Shown: one piece after another, positions 49,319 to 59,907 of the stretch | Layout: every line of letters begins with the position of its first letter | Numbering within the stretch: position 1 is the stretch's first letter | Source of the DNA: Citrobacter amalonaticus | GTDB taxonomy: Bacteria > Pseudomonadota > Gammaproteobacteria > Enterobacterales > Enterobacteriaceae | Assembly: GCF_018323885.1 (NCBI RefSeq) | Contig: NZ_AP024585.1 | Span: forward strand, 1,178,001 to 1,242,000 | Direction of reading: 5' to 3' | DNA length: 64,000 bases | Translations under genes and position numbers: made by a program | Notes under the pieces: model-generated | What the model was told of the DNA's origin: nothing | Seen by the model: the letters and a program-made list of their open reading frames with translations, nothing else | Database searches by the model: none

Positions 49319-49606
49319 TTAAGAGTGAGTCGCAGCAATTTTGGTAAGTGCTTCGGTAATATCTTCAGCAATTTTCGCTTTATGCACGTAGCTGCGAATA
49401 ATGGCGACGTTACAATGCGCAGGAAACTGGTTTGCCAGCTCTTTAATCGTGACATAAAGATCGGCTTTTTCTCCTACAGCGTTAGCGAAATCAACGGAAG
49501 CAACGTCGGCTTTGATGCCTAATTCATCACATATTTTTTTGACATTATTCGCAGCCATTAATGAACTGCCAATACCGTTACCACAAACCGTTCTGATAAC
49601 TAACAT
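49319..49606 (-). CDS. PTS IIB component
   Basis: A 95-residue cytoplasmic phosphocarrier. Cys8 in VCGNGIGSS is the expected phosphorylation site at the end of the first beta-strand, as in UlaB-type IIB proteins. It passes phosphate from the IIA protein to the sugar bound by IIC. The ATG follows GGAGTAG. It lies five bases after the IIA gene. Confidence 0.87.
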   Translation of the reverse strand: MLVIRTVCGNGIGSSLMAANNVKKICDELGIKADVASVDFANAVGEKADLYVTIKELANQFPAHCNVAIIRSYVHKAKIAEDITEALTKIAATHS

Positions 49607-49611
49607 AATGA

Positions 49612-50055
49612 CTACTCCATTTGTTTTTGGATGAAATGTAATACTGAATGAATGTCATTTTCCTGCTGAAGAAAGGTCACGATATCGGACTCAATCAATG
49701 AGGCGATCAGCTGGATCATTTTTATATGACTATCGGCATCCGCGCCTGCAATGGCGATGATGACGTTAACCGGATCAAATTCCTCATGGCCAAAGGCAAT
49801 TGGTTGTTGACTGGTGACTAAAGAAAATCCGGTCAGCAATGCGCCTTTTTCTGGCCGGGCATGGGGCATCGCCAGGCCATAGTCGATAACAATAGCGGAG
49901 CCGAAATCCCGGTAGACCTTAACCATTTCACTGACATATTCCGGGCGACAAATATTTTGTCGGACCAGTAACGAGCCAGCCAGTTCGATAGCCTGCTCGG
50001 GGCTGGAAATATTCTGCTTAAGCGTAATCAGTCCAGGGTTAAAAATAATGTCCAT
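49612..50055 (-). CDS. PTS IIA component (mannitol/fructose/ascorbate type)
   Basis: A 147-residue cytoplasmic phosphocarrier. His65 in LAMPHARPEKGA is the phosphorylated histidine. It takes phosphate from HPr and gives it to the IIB protein. Two adjacent ATG codons (50058 and 50055) both lie behind AAGGA; the second has the better seven-base spacing. The frame is open 25 codons further up with no similarity. It is the first gene of IIA-IIB-IIC-kinase-aldolase. No dedicated regulator gene is adjacent. Confidence 0.86.
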   Translation of the reverse strand: MDIIFNPGLITLKQNISSPEQAIELAGSLLVRQNICRPEYVSEMVKVYRDFGSAIVIDYGLAMPHARPEKGALLTGFSLVTSQQPIAFGHEEFDPVNVIIAIAGADADSHIKMIQLIASLIESDIVTFLQQENDIHSVLHFIQKQME

Positions 50056-50145
50056 CATCCGATCCTTAATGCGTTCATATTCCTGAACATGATCATGGCC
50101 AAATATAGCAACAAAAATTATGGGACAGATCACATATGGATTTTT

Positions 50146-50167
50146 AAATGTTGAAGCCGATCACATC
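50146..50167. promoter_or_regulatory. CRP-site candidate (proximal) for the PTS operon
   Basis: AAATGTTGA-AGCCG-ATCACATC keeps most of the CRP consensus (one mismatch in the left TGTGA). It is about 90 bp upstream of the IIA start. Confidence 0.5.
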
Positions 50168-50300
50168 AGGGGAATGTTGGCGTTATTTTGTCGACAAACG
50201 TTTTATTTTGTTTTATATCAATGCGTTAGAGTTTACCTTTTTGGCGTGGAAGAAATGGAAAGGAAAGATAAGCAGTCAAATGTCTGAATTTAAAATGAAG

Positions 50301-50322
50301 AAATGCGATTTTTATCACAAAT
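50301..50322. promoter_or_regulatory. CRP-site candidate (distal) for the PTS operon
   Basis: AAATGCGA, six bases, TCACAAAT: a strong CRP-type palindrome with one mismatch in the left half-site. It lies about 245 bp upstream of the IIA start, in the gap of about 450 bp between tsaA and the IIA gene that otherwise holds only the second CRP-like site and the tsaA terminator. Confidence 0.55.
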
Positions 50323-50463
50323 AATGGGGCGTTTTTTTCACAAAGTTTGAACGAGTTGGCAAAAATCAGGCTCGAGGGCGATCCTACTCATTGATGACAT
50401 CAATATTTGTATGGCGATGCGTTAAAAAGATGTTGCGTGATGGTAGGGTCAGGCGGTCAGAAA

Positions 50464-50486
50464 CAAAAAAGGCTCGCCGTGGCGAG
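50464..50486. terminator. Bidirectional terminator after tsaA
   Basis: GGCTCGCC-GT-GGCGAGCC is flanked by an A-run on the left and TTTT on the right, so it can act as an intrinsic terminator on both strands. It ends the minus-strand tsaA transcript. Confidence 0.85.
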
Positions 50487-50508
50487 CCTTTTCGTTAATT
50501 CATGCCGA

Positions 50509-51111
50509 TTACAGGCTGGAGACGTTTTCGGTCAGGTATTTTGCAACACCGTCCGGAGAGGCGTTCATACCTTCTTTGCCTTTTTCCCACTGTGCCGGGC
50601 AAACTTCACCGTGCTCTTCGTGGAACTGCAGCGCGTCAACCATACGCAGCATTTCGTCGATGTTACGACCCAGCGGCAGATCGTTAACCACCTGGTGGCG
50701 AACCACGCCATTTGCGTCGATCAGGAAAGAACCACGCAGCGCAACGCCCGCTTCCGGATGTTCGATGCCATAGGCTTTCTGGATTTCACGCTTAACGTCA
50801 GCAACCATTGCGTATTTCACTGCACCGATGCCGCCTTTGTCGACAGGGGTGTTACGCCATGCGTTGTGGACGAATTCAGAGTCAAAAGAAACGCCAACCA
50901 CTTCAACGCCGCGCTTCTGGAATTCTTCATAACGTTTGTCGAACGCGATCAGTTCAGACGGGCAAACGAAGGTGAAATCCATTGGCCAGAAGAACAGAAC
51001 GGTCGTTTTGCCGTTGGTGTGCTGTTTGAAATTGAAGTTCTCAACAATCTCACCGCTACCGAGTACCGCAGCTGCTGTGAAATCCGGAGCCTGACGAGTC
51101 ACCAGTACCAT
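50509..51111 (-). CDS. tsaA: 2-Cys peroxiredoxin TsaA (AhpC/TSA family)
   Basis: A 200-residue thiol peroxidase that reduces hydrogen peroxide and organic peroxides in the cytoplasm. The peroxidatic Cys50 is in DFTFVCPSE and the resolving Cys171 in GEVCPAQWEKG. Salmonella has a gene of this type, tsaA, at the same place beside acpH; K-12 does not. The ATG at 51111 (MVLVTRQAPDF) follows AGGAG; the frame is open 25 codons further up. The gene ends at a bidirectional terminator. Confidence 0.92.
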   Translation of the reverse strand: MVLVTRQAPDFTAAAVLGSGEIVENFNFKQHTNGKTTVLFFWPMDFTFVCPSELIAFDKRYEEFQKRGVEVVGVSFDSEFVHNAWRNTPVDKGGIGAVKYAMVADVKREIQKAYGIEHPEAGVALRGSFLIDANGVVRHQVVNDLPLGRNIDEMLRMVDALQFHEEHGEVCPAQWEKGKEGMNASPDGVAKYLTENVSSL

Positions 51112-51235
51112 ATTATTCTCCTGCAAAGTTAAGGGTTTTTGGAACGCAACGCGGGCCAGTATAGAAGGTGAAGGCGAATAAGACAAAGAGGCACTGGCAA
51201 TCGTTCAGTGAGCTTTTACCTATCAATATTCTCAG

Positions 51236-51299
51236 GGGGTCCGGTAAGCGAAAGCGCCACCGGGCAAATCGCCTGGAGGCGGCTTTGCTTTATCCGGTC
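51236..51299. repeat. REP/BIME-like repeat between tsaA and acpH
   Basis: Two REP-like blocks, one around GCGCCACCGGGC and one around CTTTGCTTTATCCGG, with inverted GGTCCGG/CCGGTC ends. They lie in the gap behind acpH and resemble a bacterial interspersed mosaic element. Confidence 0.5.
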
Positions 51300-51315
51300 G
51301 ACTGAACTACGGGTA

Positions 51316-51897
51316 TCAGAGCGTTTTCTGCCTGGCTTGTTCCATCATGCGCGGATAAAACCGCCAGAAGCGCGCTTCCAGGGCATCATAATGGTTGTCC
51401 AGGTCATACCAGGAATCGCGAAGCGCATCCAGACGCGGTCGGCGACTCGCCATTCCGTTCAACACATTCTGAATAAAATCCATATCGCGATAACGCTCCA
51501 GCCACTTTTCCGACCACAGATAGTTGTTCAGATTGACAAAACGCGGCGGCGAATCGGGCAGAATAACCGACACCTGCTGATGGGCATAGCGCACGAACAC
51601 CGGTAGCGGCATGTCCGGGGACAGCTGTGACCAGTGGCGCGACAGGAAATGATCCCACATCACGTCGAGCGTGATCGGCGCAACACGGCGCGTTTCTGGG
51701 CGAAACCACGTTTTGGCCTCCGTTACCTCGGGCAGGTTATCGGTTAGCACATCGATGCGGCGATGCATAAAAATACCGTCGACAACCTCCGGGCAATAGT
51801 CCTCTGCGGGGTTGCCGCGCACAAAATCGGCCAGCAAATTGCCGGAAAGAGAGCTGTCAGCGAGATGAGCGAGATGCAGATGAGCGAGAAAATTCAT
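51316..51897 (-). CDS. acpH: ACP phosphodiesterase AcpH (YajB)
   Basis: A 193-residue cytoplasmic hydrolase that removes the phosphopantetheine arm from holo-acyl carrier protein. It matches E. coli AcpH in length and sequence ([42 protein letters not shown]), with His/Asp residues of an HD-like metal site. The ATG at 51897 is the family start. It is divergent from queA, 92 bp away. Confidence 0.94.
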   Translation of the reverse strand: MNFLAHLHLAHLADSSLSGNLLADFVRGNPAEDYCPEVVDGIFMHRRIDVLTDNLPEVTEAKTWFRPETRRVAPITLDVMWDHFLSRHWSQLSPDMPLPVFVRYAHQQVSVILPDSPPRFVNLNNYLWSEKWLERYRDMDFIQNVLNGMASRRPRLDALRDSWYDLDNHYDALEARFWRFYPRMMEQARQKTL

Positions 51898-51989
51898 GCG
51901 TTTTATTTTTCCAGAAGCGGCTAGTTGTTGCAGCAAGAGGGTGTGAGCACTAGACTATGCCGCCTGTTTTTAAGTCACGAGTATACGTC

Positions 51990-53060
51990 ATGCGCGTCGC
52001 CGATTTCTCCTTTGAACTACCTGAATCCCTGATTGCTCACTATCCCATGCCTGAGCGCAGCAGCTGTCGCTTACTGTCACTGGATGGGCCAACGGGCGAG
52101 CTGACGCACGGCACGTTCACCGATTTGCTCGACAAGCTCAACCCAGGCGATCTGCTGGTGTTTAATAATACCCGCGTGATCCCGGCGCGTCTGTTTGGCC
52201 GTAAAGCCAGCGGCGGTAAGATTGAAGTGCTGGTCGAACGTATGCTCGATGATAAAAGTATTCTGGCACATATTCGCGCTTCTAAGGCGCCGAAACCGGG
52301 TGCGGAGCTGCTGCTGGGCGATGATGAGAGCATCAAAGCGACCATGACCGCGCGCCACGACGCGCTGTTCGAGGTGGAGTTTGATGACGCGCGCACGGTG
52401 CTCGATATCCTGAACGCCATCGGCCATATGCCGCTGCCGCCGTACATTGAGCGCCCGGATGAAGAAGCCGATCGCGAGCTTTACCAGACGGTATACAGCG
52501 AAAAGCCCGGTGCCGTTGCCGCGCCGACCGCGGGGCTGCACTTTGACGAACCGCTGCTGGAAAAACTGCGCGAGAAAGGTGTCGAGATGGCGTTTGTAAC
52601 GCTGCACGTCGGCGCGGGGACATTCCAGCCGGTGCGTGTGGACACCATTGAAGATCACATCATGCACTCCGAATATGCGGAAGTGCCGCAAGAGGTGGTG
52701 GACGCGGTGCTGGCGGCGAAAACGCGCGGCAACCGGGTGATTGCGGTTGGCACGACCTCAGTGCGTTCTCTGGAGAGCGCGGCGCAGGCGGCGAAGAACG
52801 CGCTTATTGAACCGTTCTTTGGCGACACACAAATTTTCATCTATCCAGGTTATCAATACAAAGTGATTGATGCGCTGGTGACTAACTTCCATCTCCCTGA
52901 ATCGACATTGATTATGCTGGTCTCGGCATTTGCCGGTTATCAGCACACGATGAATGCATACAAGGCTGCGGTAGAACAACATTATCGCTTTTTTAGCTAC
53001 GGGGACGCGATGTTTATCACGTACAATCCGCAGGCTATTTCTGAGCGCGTCGGGGAGTAA
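51990..53060 (+). CDS. queA: tRNA preQ1(34) S-adenosylmethionine ribosyltransferase-isomerase
   Basis: A 356-residue enzyme that transfers the ribosyl part of SAM to preQ1 in tRNA, making epoxyqueuosine. The ATG at 51990 ([20 protein letters not shown]) matches E. coli; the frame is open 11 codons upstream. Conserved segments include [21 protein letters not shown] and [11 protein letters not shown]. It begins the queA-tgt-yajC-secD-secF cluster, with tgt 54 bp downstream. Confidence 0.97.
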   Translation: MRVADFSFELPESLIAHYPMPERSSCRLLSLDGPTGELTHGTFTDLLDKLNPGDLLVFNNTRVIPARLFGRKASGGKIEVLVERMLDDKSILAHIRASKAPKPGAELLLGDDESIKATMTARHDALFEVEFDDARTVLDILNAIGHMPLPPYIERPDEEADRELYQTVYSEKPGAVAAPTAGLHFDEPLLEKLREKGVEMAFVTLHVGAGTFQPVRVDTIEDHIMHSEYAEVPQEVVDAVLAAKTRGNRVIAVGTTSVRSLESAAQAAKNALIEPFFGDTQIFIYPGYQYKVIDALVTNFHLPESTLIMLVSAFAGYQHTMNAYKAAVEQHYRFFSYGDAMFITYNPQAISERVGE

Positions 53061-53099
53061 ATCCGCGGCGCAGGTTGACACGTTGGACTGTTTTTCTGA

Positions 53100-54242
<1,143 letters not shown>

Positions 54243-54264
54243 TTTTAATAATGAGGGAATTTGA

Positions 54265-54597
54265 ATGAGCTTTTTTATTTCTGATGCGGTAGCGGCAACA
54301 GGTGCTCCGGCGCAGGGCAGCCCGATGTCTCTGATTCTGATGCTGGTGGTGTTTGGTCTGATTTTCTATTTCATGATCCTGCGTCCACAGCAGAAGCGCA
54401 CTAAAGAGCATAAAAACCTGATGGCCTCCATCGCGAAAGGTGATGAAGTCCTGACTAACGGTGGCCTGGTAGGCCGAGTGACCAAAGTTGCAGAATCTGG
54501 TTACATCGCTATCGCACTGAACGATACCACTGAAGTGGTTATCAAACGTGATTTCGTAGCTGCCGTTCTGCCGAAAGGCACCATGAAGGCGCTGTAA
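54265..54597 (+). CDS. yajC: Sec translocon accessory subunit YajC
   Basis: A 110-residue single-span inner-membrane protein that associates with SecDF and YidC. The helix is at about residues 20-40 (LILMLVVFGLIFYFMIL), followed by the conserved RPQQKRTKEHKNLM and a C-terminal cytoplasmic domain. The ATG follows TGAGGG. It lies 22 bp after tgt and 27 bp before secD. Confidence 0.96.
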   Translation: MSFFISDAVAATGAPAQGSPMSLILMLVVFGLIFYFMILRPQQKRTKEHKNLMASIAKGDEVLTNGGLVGRVTKVAESGYIAIALNDTTEVVIKRDFVAAVLPKGTMKAL

Positions 54598-54624
54598 TAG
54601 TAACTTTTCCCTAAGGGAACTGCC

Positions 54625-56472
54625 GTGTTAAACCGTTATCCTTTGTGGAAGTACATCATGCTGATCGTCGTCATTGTCGTCGGCCTGCTGTATGCGCTTC
54701 CCAACCTGTATGGTGAGGATCCGGCCGTTCAAATCACTGGCGCGCGCGGTGTCGCCGCCAGTGAGCAAACGCTGATCCAGGTCCAGAATACGTTACAAAA
54801 AGAAAAAATTACCGCTAAGTCTGTGGCACTGGAAGAGGGCGCGATTCTTGCGCGCTTCGACACCACCGACACCCAACTGCGTGCACGTGAAGCGCTGGTG
54901 GACGTGCTGGGTGATAAATACGTCGTGGCGCTTAACCTTGCTCCGGCAACTCCGCGCTGGTTGGCGGCCATCAAAGCAGAACCGATGAAACTCGGTCTTG
55001 ACCTGCGCGGCGGCGTTCACTTCCTGATGGAAGTGGATATGGATACCGCGCTGGGTAAACTGCAGGAACAAAATATCGATAGCCTGCGCAGCGATCTGCG
55101 TACAGAAGGCATCCCGTATACTACCGTTCGTAAAGAAGACAATTACGGCCTGAGCATCAACTTCCGTGATGCTGACGCACGTGATAAAGCGATTGCTTAT
55201 CTCAGCAAGCGTCACCCGGATTTGGTTATCTCAAGTCAGGGCAGCAATGCGCTGCGCGCGGTGATGACCGATGCACGTCTGAGCGAAGCGCGTGAATACG
55301 CGGTACAACAGAACATCAATATCCTGCGTAACCGTGTGAACCAGTTGGGCGTCGCCGAACCGGTGGTACAGCGCCAGGGCGCGGATCGTATCGTGGTCGA
55401 GCTGCCGGGTATTCAGGACACGGCGCGTGCGAAAGAGATTCTTGGCGCGACAGCGACGCTGGAATTCCGTCTGGTCAACACCAACGTTGATCAGTCTGCG
55501 GCGGCATCCGGGCGTGTTCCAGGTGATTCCGAAGTGAAACAGACGCGTGAAGGTCAGCCGGTTGTGCTGTACAAACGCGTTATCCTGACCGGTGACCATA
55601 TCACTGACTCCACTTCAAGCCAGGACGAATACAACCAACCGCAGGTAAACATCTCGCTGGATAGCGCAGGTGGCAACATCATGTCTAACTTCACCAAGGA
55701 CAATATCGGTAAACCGATGGCGACCCTGTTTGTGGAGTACAAAGACAGCGGTAAAAAAGACGCTAACGGTCGCGCGGTGCTGGTGAAACAGGAAGAGGTG
55801 ATTAACATCGCCAACATCCAGTCTCGTCTGGGTAACAGCTTCCGTATTACCGGGATCAACAACCCGAACGAAGCGCGTCAGCTTTCTCTGCTGCTGCGTG
55901 CCGGTGCGCTGATTGCGCCGATTCAGATTGTTGAAGAGCGGACCATCGGTCCAACGCTGGGGATGCAGAACATCAAGCAGGGTCTGGAAGCGTGTCTGGC
56001 CGGTCTGGCGGTGTCCATCCTGTTCATGATTCTGTTCTACAAGAAGTTTGGTCTGATTGCGACCAGCGCGTTGATTGCTAACCTGGTACTGATTGTTGGC
56101 ATTATGTCGCTGCTGCCGGGGGCAACGCTGAGTATGCCGGGGATTGCGGGGATCGTCTTAACCCTTGCCGTCGCCGTCGATGCGAACGTCCTGATCAACG
56201 AACGTATCAAAGAAGAGTTGAGTAACGGACGTTCGGTGCAGCAGGCGATCAACGAAGGGTATGCGGGCGCCTTCAGTTCCATCTTTGATGCGAACATTAC
56301 GACGCTGATTAAGGTCATTATCCTGTACGCCGTCGGCACCGGGGCAATTAAAGGGTTCGCGATTACTACCGGTATCGGTGTGGCGACGTCGATGTTTACC
56401 GCGATCGTCGGTACTCGTGCCATCGTAAACCTGTTGTATGGCGGCAAGCGCGTCAAAAAGCTGTCAATCTGA
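54625..56472 (+). CDS. secD: Protein translocase subunit SecD
   Basis: A 615-residue inner-membrane protein that with SecF uses the proton gradient to assist late steps of Sec export. The first helix is at about 8-27; a large periplasmic domain (about 30-450) precedes five more helices. The motif [13 protein letters not shown] and the conserved helix segment [16 protein letters not shown] are present. It starts at GTG (54625) after AAGGGAAC, as in E. coli. Confidence 0.97.
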   Translation: MLNRYPLWKYIMLIVVIVVGLLYALPNLYGEDPAVQITGARGVAASEQTLIQVQNTLQKEKITAKSVALEEGAILARFDTTDTQLRAREALVDVLGDKYVVALNLAPATPRWLAAIKAEPMKLGLDLRGGVHFLMEVDMDTALGKLQEQNIDSLRSDLRTEGIPYTTVRKEDNYGLSINFRDADARDKAIAYLSKRHPDLVISSQGSNALRAVMTDARLSEAREYAVQQNINILRNRVNQLGVAEPVVQRQGADRIVVELPGIQDTARAKEILGATATLEFRLVNTNVDQSAAASGRVPGDSEVKQTREGQPVVLYKRVILTGDHITDSTSSQDEYNQPQVNISLDSAGGNIMSNFTKDNIGKPMATLFVEYKDSGKKDANGRAVLVKQEEVINIANIQSRLGNSFRITGINNPNEARQLSLLLRAGALIAPIQIVEERTIGPTLGMQNIKQGLEACLAGLAVSILFMILFYKKFGLIATSALIANLVLIVGIMSLLPGATLSMPGIAGIVLTLAVAVDANVLINERIKEELSNGRSVQQAINEGYAGAFSSIFDANITTLIKVIILYAVGTGAIKGFAITTGIGVATSMFTAIVGTRAIVNLLYGGKRVKKLSI

Positions 56473-56482
56473 GGAGTGCGAA

Positions 56483-57454
56483 GTGGCACAGGAATATACT
56501 GTTGAACAATTGAACCACGGCCGTAAAGTCTGGGACTTTATGCGCTGGGACTACTGGGCTTTCGGCATCTCAGGCCTGTTGCTGGTATTGGCCATCATCG
56601 TGATGGGCGTGCGCGGCTTTAACTGGGGTCTCGATTTCACCGGTGGTACGGTGATTGAAATCACGCTGGAAAAACCGGCTGAGATGGACGTGATGCGCGA
56701 CGCGCTGGAAAAAGCGGGCTTTGTTGATCCGCTTTTACAGAACTTCGGCAGCAGTCACGACATCATGGTCCGTATGCCGCCGACCGAAGGGGCCAACGGC
56801 GGCCAGGTGCTGGGCAGCAAAGTGTTGAGTGTGATTAATGAATCCACCAACCAGAACGCAGCGGTGAAGCGTATTGAATTCGTCGGACCGAGCGTAGGTG
56901 CCGATCTGGCGCAAACCGGTGCGATGGCGCTGCTGGCAGCGCTGATCTCCATCCTGGTTTACGTTGGTATCCGTTTCGAATGGCGACTGGCGGCGGGCGT
57001 GGTTATCGCGCTGGCGCACGACGTCATCATTACGCTGGGGATCCTGTCGTTATTCCATATCGAGATCGACCTGACTATCGTGGCATCGCTGATGTCCGTT
57101 ATCGGTTACTCGCTTAACGACAGCATCGTGGTGTCTGACCGTATTCGTGAAAACTTCCGCAAAATTCGTCGCGGGACGCCTTACGAAATCTTTAACGTGT
57201 CACTGACCCAGACGCTGCACCGTACGTTGATTACCTCCGGTACGACGTTAATGGTTATCCTGATGCTGTTCCTGTTTGGTGGTCCGGTGCTGGAAGGCTT
57301 CTCGCTGACTATGCTTATCGGGGTGTCCATCGGTACGGCATCGTCCATTTACGTGGCATCGGCGCTGGCGTTGAAACTTGGTATGAAGCGCGAGCATATG
57401 CTGCAACAGAAAGTCGAGAAAGAAGGGGCGGATCAGCCGTCAATTCTGCCTTAA
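56483..57454 (+). CDS. secF: Protein translocase subunit SecF
   Basis: A 323-residue partner of SecD with six membrane helices. Conserved features are [12 protein letters not shown] near the first periplasmic loop and [20 protein letters not shown]. The start is GTG at 56483 behind GAGGAG, ten bases after the secD stop, giving the same N-terminus as E. coli ([18 protein letters not shown]). A terminator follows. yajD, next in K-12, is absent here. Confidence 0.97.
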   Translation: MAQEYTVEQLNHGRKVWDFMRWDYWAFGISGLLLVLAIIVMGVRGFNWGLDFTGGTVIEITLEKPAEMDVMRDALEKAGFVDPLLQNFGSSHDIMVRMPPTEGANGGQVLGSKVLSVINESTNQNAAVKRIEFVGPSVGADLAQTGAMALLAALISILVYVGIRFEWRLAAGVVIALAHDVIITLGILSLFHIEIDLTIVASLMSVIGYSLNDSIVVSDRIRENFRKIRRGTPYEIFNVSLTQTLHRTLITSGTTLMVILMLFLFGGPVLEGFSLTMLIGVSIGTASSIYVASALALKLGMKREHMLQQKVEKEGADQPSILP

Positions 57455-57479
57455 CCCGATTTTCAGTTCACGCTCAGAA

Positions 57480-57510
57480 ATCCCGGTCATTCGATCGGGA
57501 TTTTTCTTTT
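57480..57510 (+). terminator. Rho-independent terminator after secF
   Basis: Stem ATCCCGGTC with GATCGGGAT (one G-T pair), ATTC loop, followed by TTTTCTTTT. It ends the queA-secF transcript. Confidence 0.85.
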
Positions 57511-57521
57511 CTTCCTTTCTC

Positions 57522-57559
57522 TTGTCCTGCAATCACTCCTGACACTATGCTGTCAGGAG
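57522..57559 (+). promoter_or_regulatory. Promoter with overlapping palindromic operator before the VOC/WYL genes
   Basis: TTGTCC (57522-57527) and TATGCT (57546-57551) are 18 bp apart and could be -35 and -10. A perfect 9-bp inverted repeat, CTCCTGACA (57536-57544) and TGTCAGGAG (57551-57559), spaced by CTATGC, covers the -10. This suits repression, probably by the WYL regulator encoded downstream. Confidence 0.55.
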
Positions 57560-57607
57560 CCCTGTTTTATCCTCTTCCTGAACTTACCCACACAGGCAGG
57601 AGGAACG

Positions 57608-57973
57608 ATGAAAAGCATTATTAACTGGTTTGAAATTCCCGTAACGGATATGGAACGCGCGATTGCGTTTTATGAGCCGGTCATGGGGCTGTCGCTGCGT
57701 CGTGAAAAAATGGATTTTGCCGATCTGGCGGTTTTCCCGTATGACGAACCGGCCGCCGGTGGGGCGTTGGCGAAGTTTGATGGCATCGCGCCTTCATTAC
57801 AGGGCGCCATTATTTATCTGCATACGGACGATCTCGGCGCCACGCTGGATCGCGTCGCCAGTGCTGGTGGCAACTGCGTTTTTGGTCCGCTCGATCTCGG
57901 TAAAGAGATTGGTACCATCGCGCTGTTTACTGACAGCGAAGGCAATCGTGTGGGGTTACATCAACCGGCTTAA
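57608..57973 (+). CDS. VOC (glyoxalase/dioxygenase-like) family protein
   Basis: A 121-residue single-domain VOC-fold protein (NWFEIPVTDMERAIAFYEPVMGL; ending FTDSEGNRVGLHQPA), resembling small glyoxalase-like proteins. Metal-ligand positions (for example Glu near SEGN) are plausible, but the reaction is unknown. The ATG follows GCAGGAGG. The WYL regulator gene begins 15 bp downstream, so the two form an operon. This pair occupies the place of yajD in K-12. Confidence 0.86.
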   Translation: MKSIINWFEIPVTDMERAIAFYEPVMGLSLRREKMDFADLAVFPYDEPAAGGALAKFDGIAPSLQGAIIYLHTDDLGATLDRVASAGGNCVFGPLDLGKEIGTIALFTDSEGNRVGLHQPA

Positions 57974-57988
57974 TCACAGAGAGCAACT

Positions 57989-58681
57989 ATGACCCGTCGC
58001 GCTGACCGTTTATTTCAGATAGTCCAGATCCTGCGTGGCAGGCGGCTGACAACGGCAGCGCTGCTGGCGGAGCGGCTTGAGGTGTCAGAGCGGACGATCT
58101 ATCGTGATATCCGTGACCTTTCGCTCTCCGGCGTGCCGGTCGAAGGGGAGGCGGGAAGCGGCTATCGGCTGATGGCGGGGTTTGATCTCCCGCCGCTGAT
58201 GCTAACGCACCGGGAATCGGAAGCGCTGATTGCCGCCATTCGTCTGCTGCACACCTGGGGCGGTGATCTGCTCTCCAGAGAACTGGAGTCGGCGCAGGAA
58301 AAGGTGCTGGCGATATTACCGGAAGAAAGCCGACGTAAAGCCGAGCAGGCACGTATTTTCGCGCCGGATTTTGGCAGGCAACAGCATTCACGTAGCGCGT
58401 TCGATATGATCCACCGGGCGGTGAGCACGCAACAGGTGCTGGCGTTACATTATCGTGATGAGGCGGGGCAGCTCACCTGGCGGGAAGTGCAGCCGTTAGG
58501 GATTTTTTTCCAGGGAGAGTTTTGGCTGCTGGTAGCCTGGTGCGAACGGCGCGAGGACTATCGCTGTTTTCGTGTCGATCGCTGTTTAAGCATCACGCCG
58601 CTCGACAGGCGATTTAGCGAGTGCGCCGATCGATCGCTGAGTGATTTTTTACGTAAGATCCGCGACGAAACGCACGCATAA
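57989..58681 (+). CDS. YafY-like HTH/WYL-domain transcriptional regulator
   Basis: A 230-residue regulator. The N-terminal winged helix (about 1-60) has TTAALLAERLEVSERTIYRDIRDL; the C-terminal part (about 140-210) is a WYL domain, with LALHYRDEAG, WREVQPLGIFF and GEFWLLVAWCE. WYL proteins sense small ligands or nucleic acids; the ligand here is unknown. It is cotranscribed with the VOC gene and may bind the palindrome at 57536-57559. It ends at a bidirectional terminator. Confidence 0.87.
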   Translation: MTRRADRLFQIVQILRGRRLTTAALLAERLEVSERTIYRDIRDLSLSGVPVEGEAGSGYRLMAGFDLPPLMLTHRESEALIAAIRLLHTWGGDLLSRELESAQEKVLAILPEESRRKAEQARIFAPDFGRQQHSRSAFDMIHRAVSTQQVLALHYRDEAGQLTWREVQPLGIFFQGEFWLLVAWCERREDYRCFRVDRCLSITPLDRRFSECADRSLSDFLRKIRDETHA

Positions 58682-58707
58682 AAAAGCCAGCGCTCTGGCT
58701 GGCTTTT
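58682..58707. terminator. Bidirectional terminator between the WYL gene and tsx
   Basis: Perfect 10-bp stem AAAAGCCAGC with GCTGGCTTTT and a six-base loop; the A and T ends allow termination on both strands between these convergent genes. Confidence 0.85.
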
Positions 58708-58724
58708 GCAGGAAAGGAATGTTA

Positions 58725-59609
58725 TCAGAAGTTGTAGCCGACAACCAGATAGCCACCCCAGCCGGTAGATTTCACGTTGAAGTTACCTTTGCCGAAGTTC
58801 AGCTCTGCGTCGTCGTTCCACTGACCCCCGTTGTGCCAGTAACGCGCTACGACCGAATAGTGCCAGTGGTCGTAGTTCAGCGCCAGAATATGGCTGGAGG
58901 CGATGGAGTCGTTGGTACGCGCTTTGTTGCCGTTCAGATCGGAGAAGTCGTTGTCGCCCAGATCGGAACCCCAGTCAAAGTTGGTGAAACCGATATAGCT
59001 CAGGTTACCGCCCCACAGTTCGGTAATCGGAACAAAGTATTTCACTTTGAAACGGTAGCCGTCCCACTCGTTTTCGTTAGCGGCGCCATAGTTCTGCCAC
59101 TGATATTTCGCATATACGTTCAGAGACAAACTCATCGGCAGGCCAGTATCAATATCGGTACCCAGACCCATGTACCAGGTGCTCTGACGGCCATCTTTGT
59201 TACGACCCATGTCGTAGATGTAGTTATTGGCGAAGTACCACTCTTTAAACGGACCGAAGCTCAGGTCAGTGCCGGTCAGTTTGTCGATGGAGAAACGCGG
59301 TTCGATTTCCATAAACAGCGGAGAACCGTGGTTCCAGATCCCTTTCGCGTCGGTGTTACCACCGAAGAAAACCGGCGCATCCATGTAGCCATAGAAGTCA
59401 AACCAGTCTTTCTTCGCGAAAGCTTCATATTCCAGGTAGGTATCGTTACGGAGCTGCGGTCCGAAACGGGTGTGATAGCTACCGACGACGTTGACGCTCT
59501 GGTGCCACCAGTCTGAAAGATACTGCGGTTTGTCATTTTCCGCAGCATTTGCGGTGAATGTCGAGGAGAGCGCGAGCACGGCACCGGCTGCAAGTAATGT
59601 TTTTTTCAT
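58725..59609 (-). CDS. tsx: Nucleoside-specific outer-membrane channel Tsx
   Basis: A 294-residue beta-barrel porin for nucleosides and deoxynucleosides, also a receptor for phage T6 and colicin K in E. coli. A signal peptide covers about residues 1-22 (ending ANAAEND). The C-terminal strand ends in the outer-membrane signature Phe (YLVVGYNF). The ATG at 59609 ([14 protein letters not shown]) is the family start. TCACA boxes upstream fit CRP/CytR control known in E. coli. Confidence 0.96.
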   Translation of the reverse strand: MKKTLLAAGAVLALSSTFTANAAENDKPQYLSDWWHQSVNVVGSYHTRFGPQLRNDTYLEYEAFAKKDWFDFYGYMDAPVFFGGNTDAKGIWNHGSPLFMEIEPRFSIDKLTGTDLSFGPFKEWYFANNYIYDMGRNKDGRQSTWYMGLGTDIDTGLPMSLSLNVYAKYQWQNYGAANENEWDGYRFKVKYFVPITELWGGNLSYIGFTNFDWGSDLGDNDFSDLNGNKARTNDSIASSHILALNYDHWHYSVVARYWHNGGQWNDDAELNFGKGNFNVKSTGWGGYLVVGYNF

Positions 59610-59710
59610 ATTGTATGCCACTGTTTGAAATCCCTGACGGGAGTGAAAAAGGCGCAAATAGCGTTTCTGAATAATTCATGTTTCTGGGAGCCTATTATAG
59701 AAATCATTGC

Positions 59711-59750
59711 TCACAAAAATATGTCTTGTTTCACAGTTCTATCATTCACG
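59711..59750 (-). promoter_or_regulatory. CRP half-site cluster upstream of tsx
   Basis: TCACA at 59711-59715 and 59731-59735, and TCACG at 59746-59750, read as TGTGA-type half-sites on the tsx strand. The first two are 20 bp apart, on about the same helix face. This resembles the CRP/CytR-controlled tsx promoter of E. coli, but full palindromes are poor. Confidence 0.4.
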
Positions 59751-59907
59751 TAATCGATTGCGTTCACGTTTGCGTATTTTAGCGCGGCGATTGTACTGAC
59801 TTTCATGCTGATTGCCAACGTTGACAAAAACTGACGTGGATGTCAGTGGAGTCACAAAAAGAGGCGGAGGGATGTTGCGGAACGCACAAAACGTTCCGCA
59901 AGGAGGT

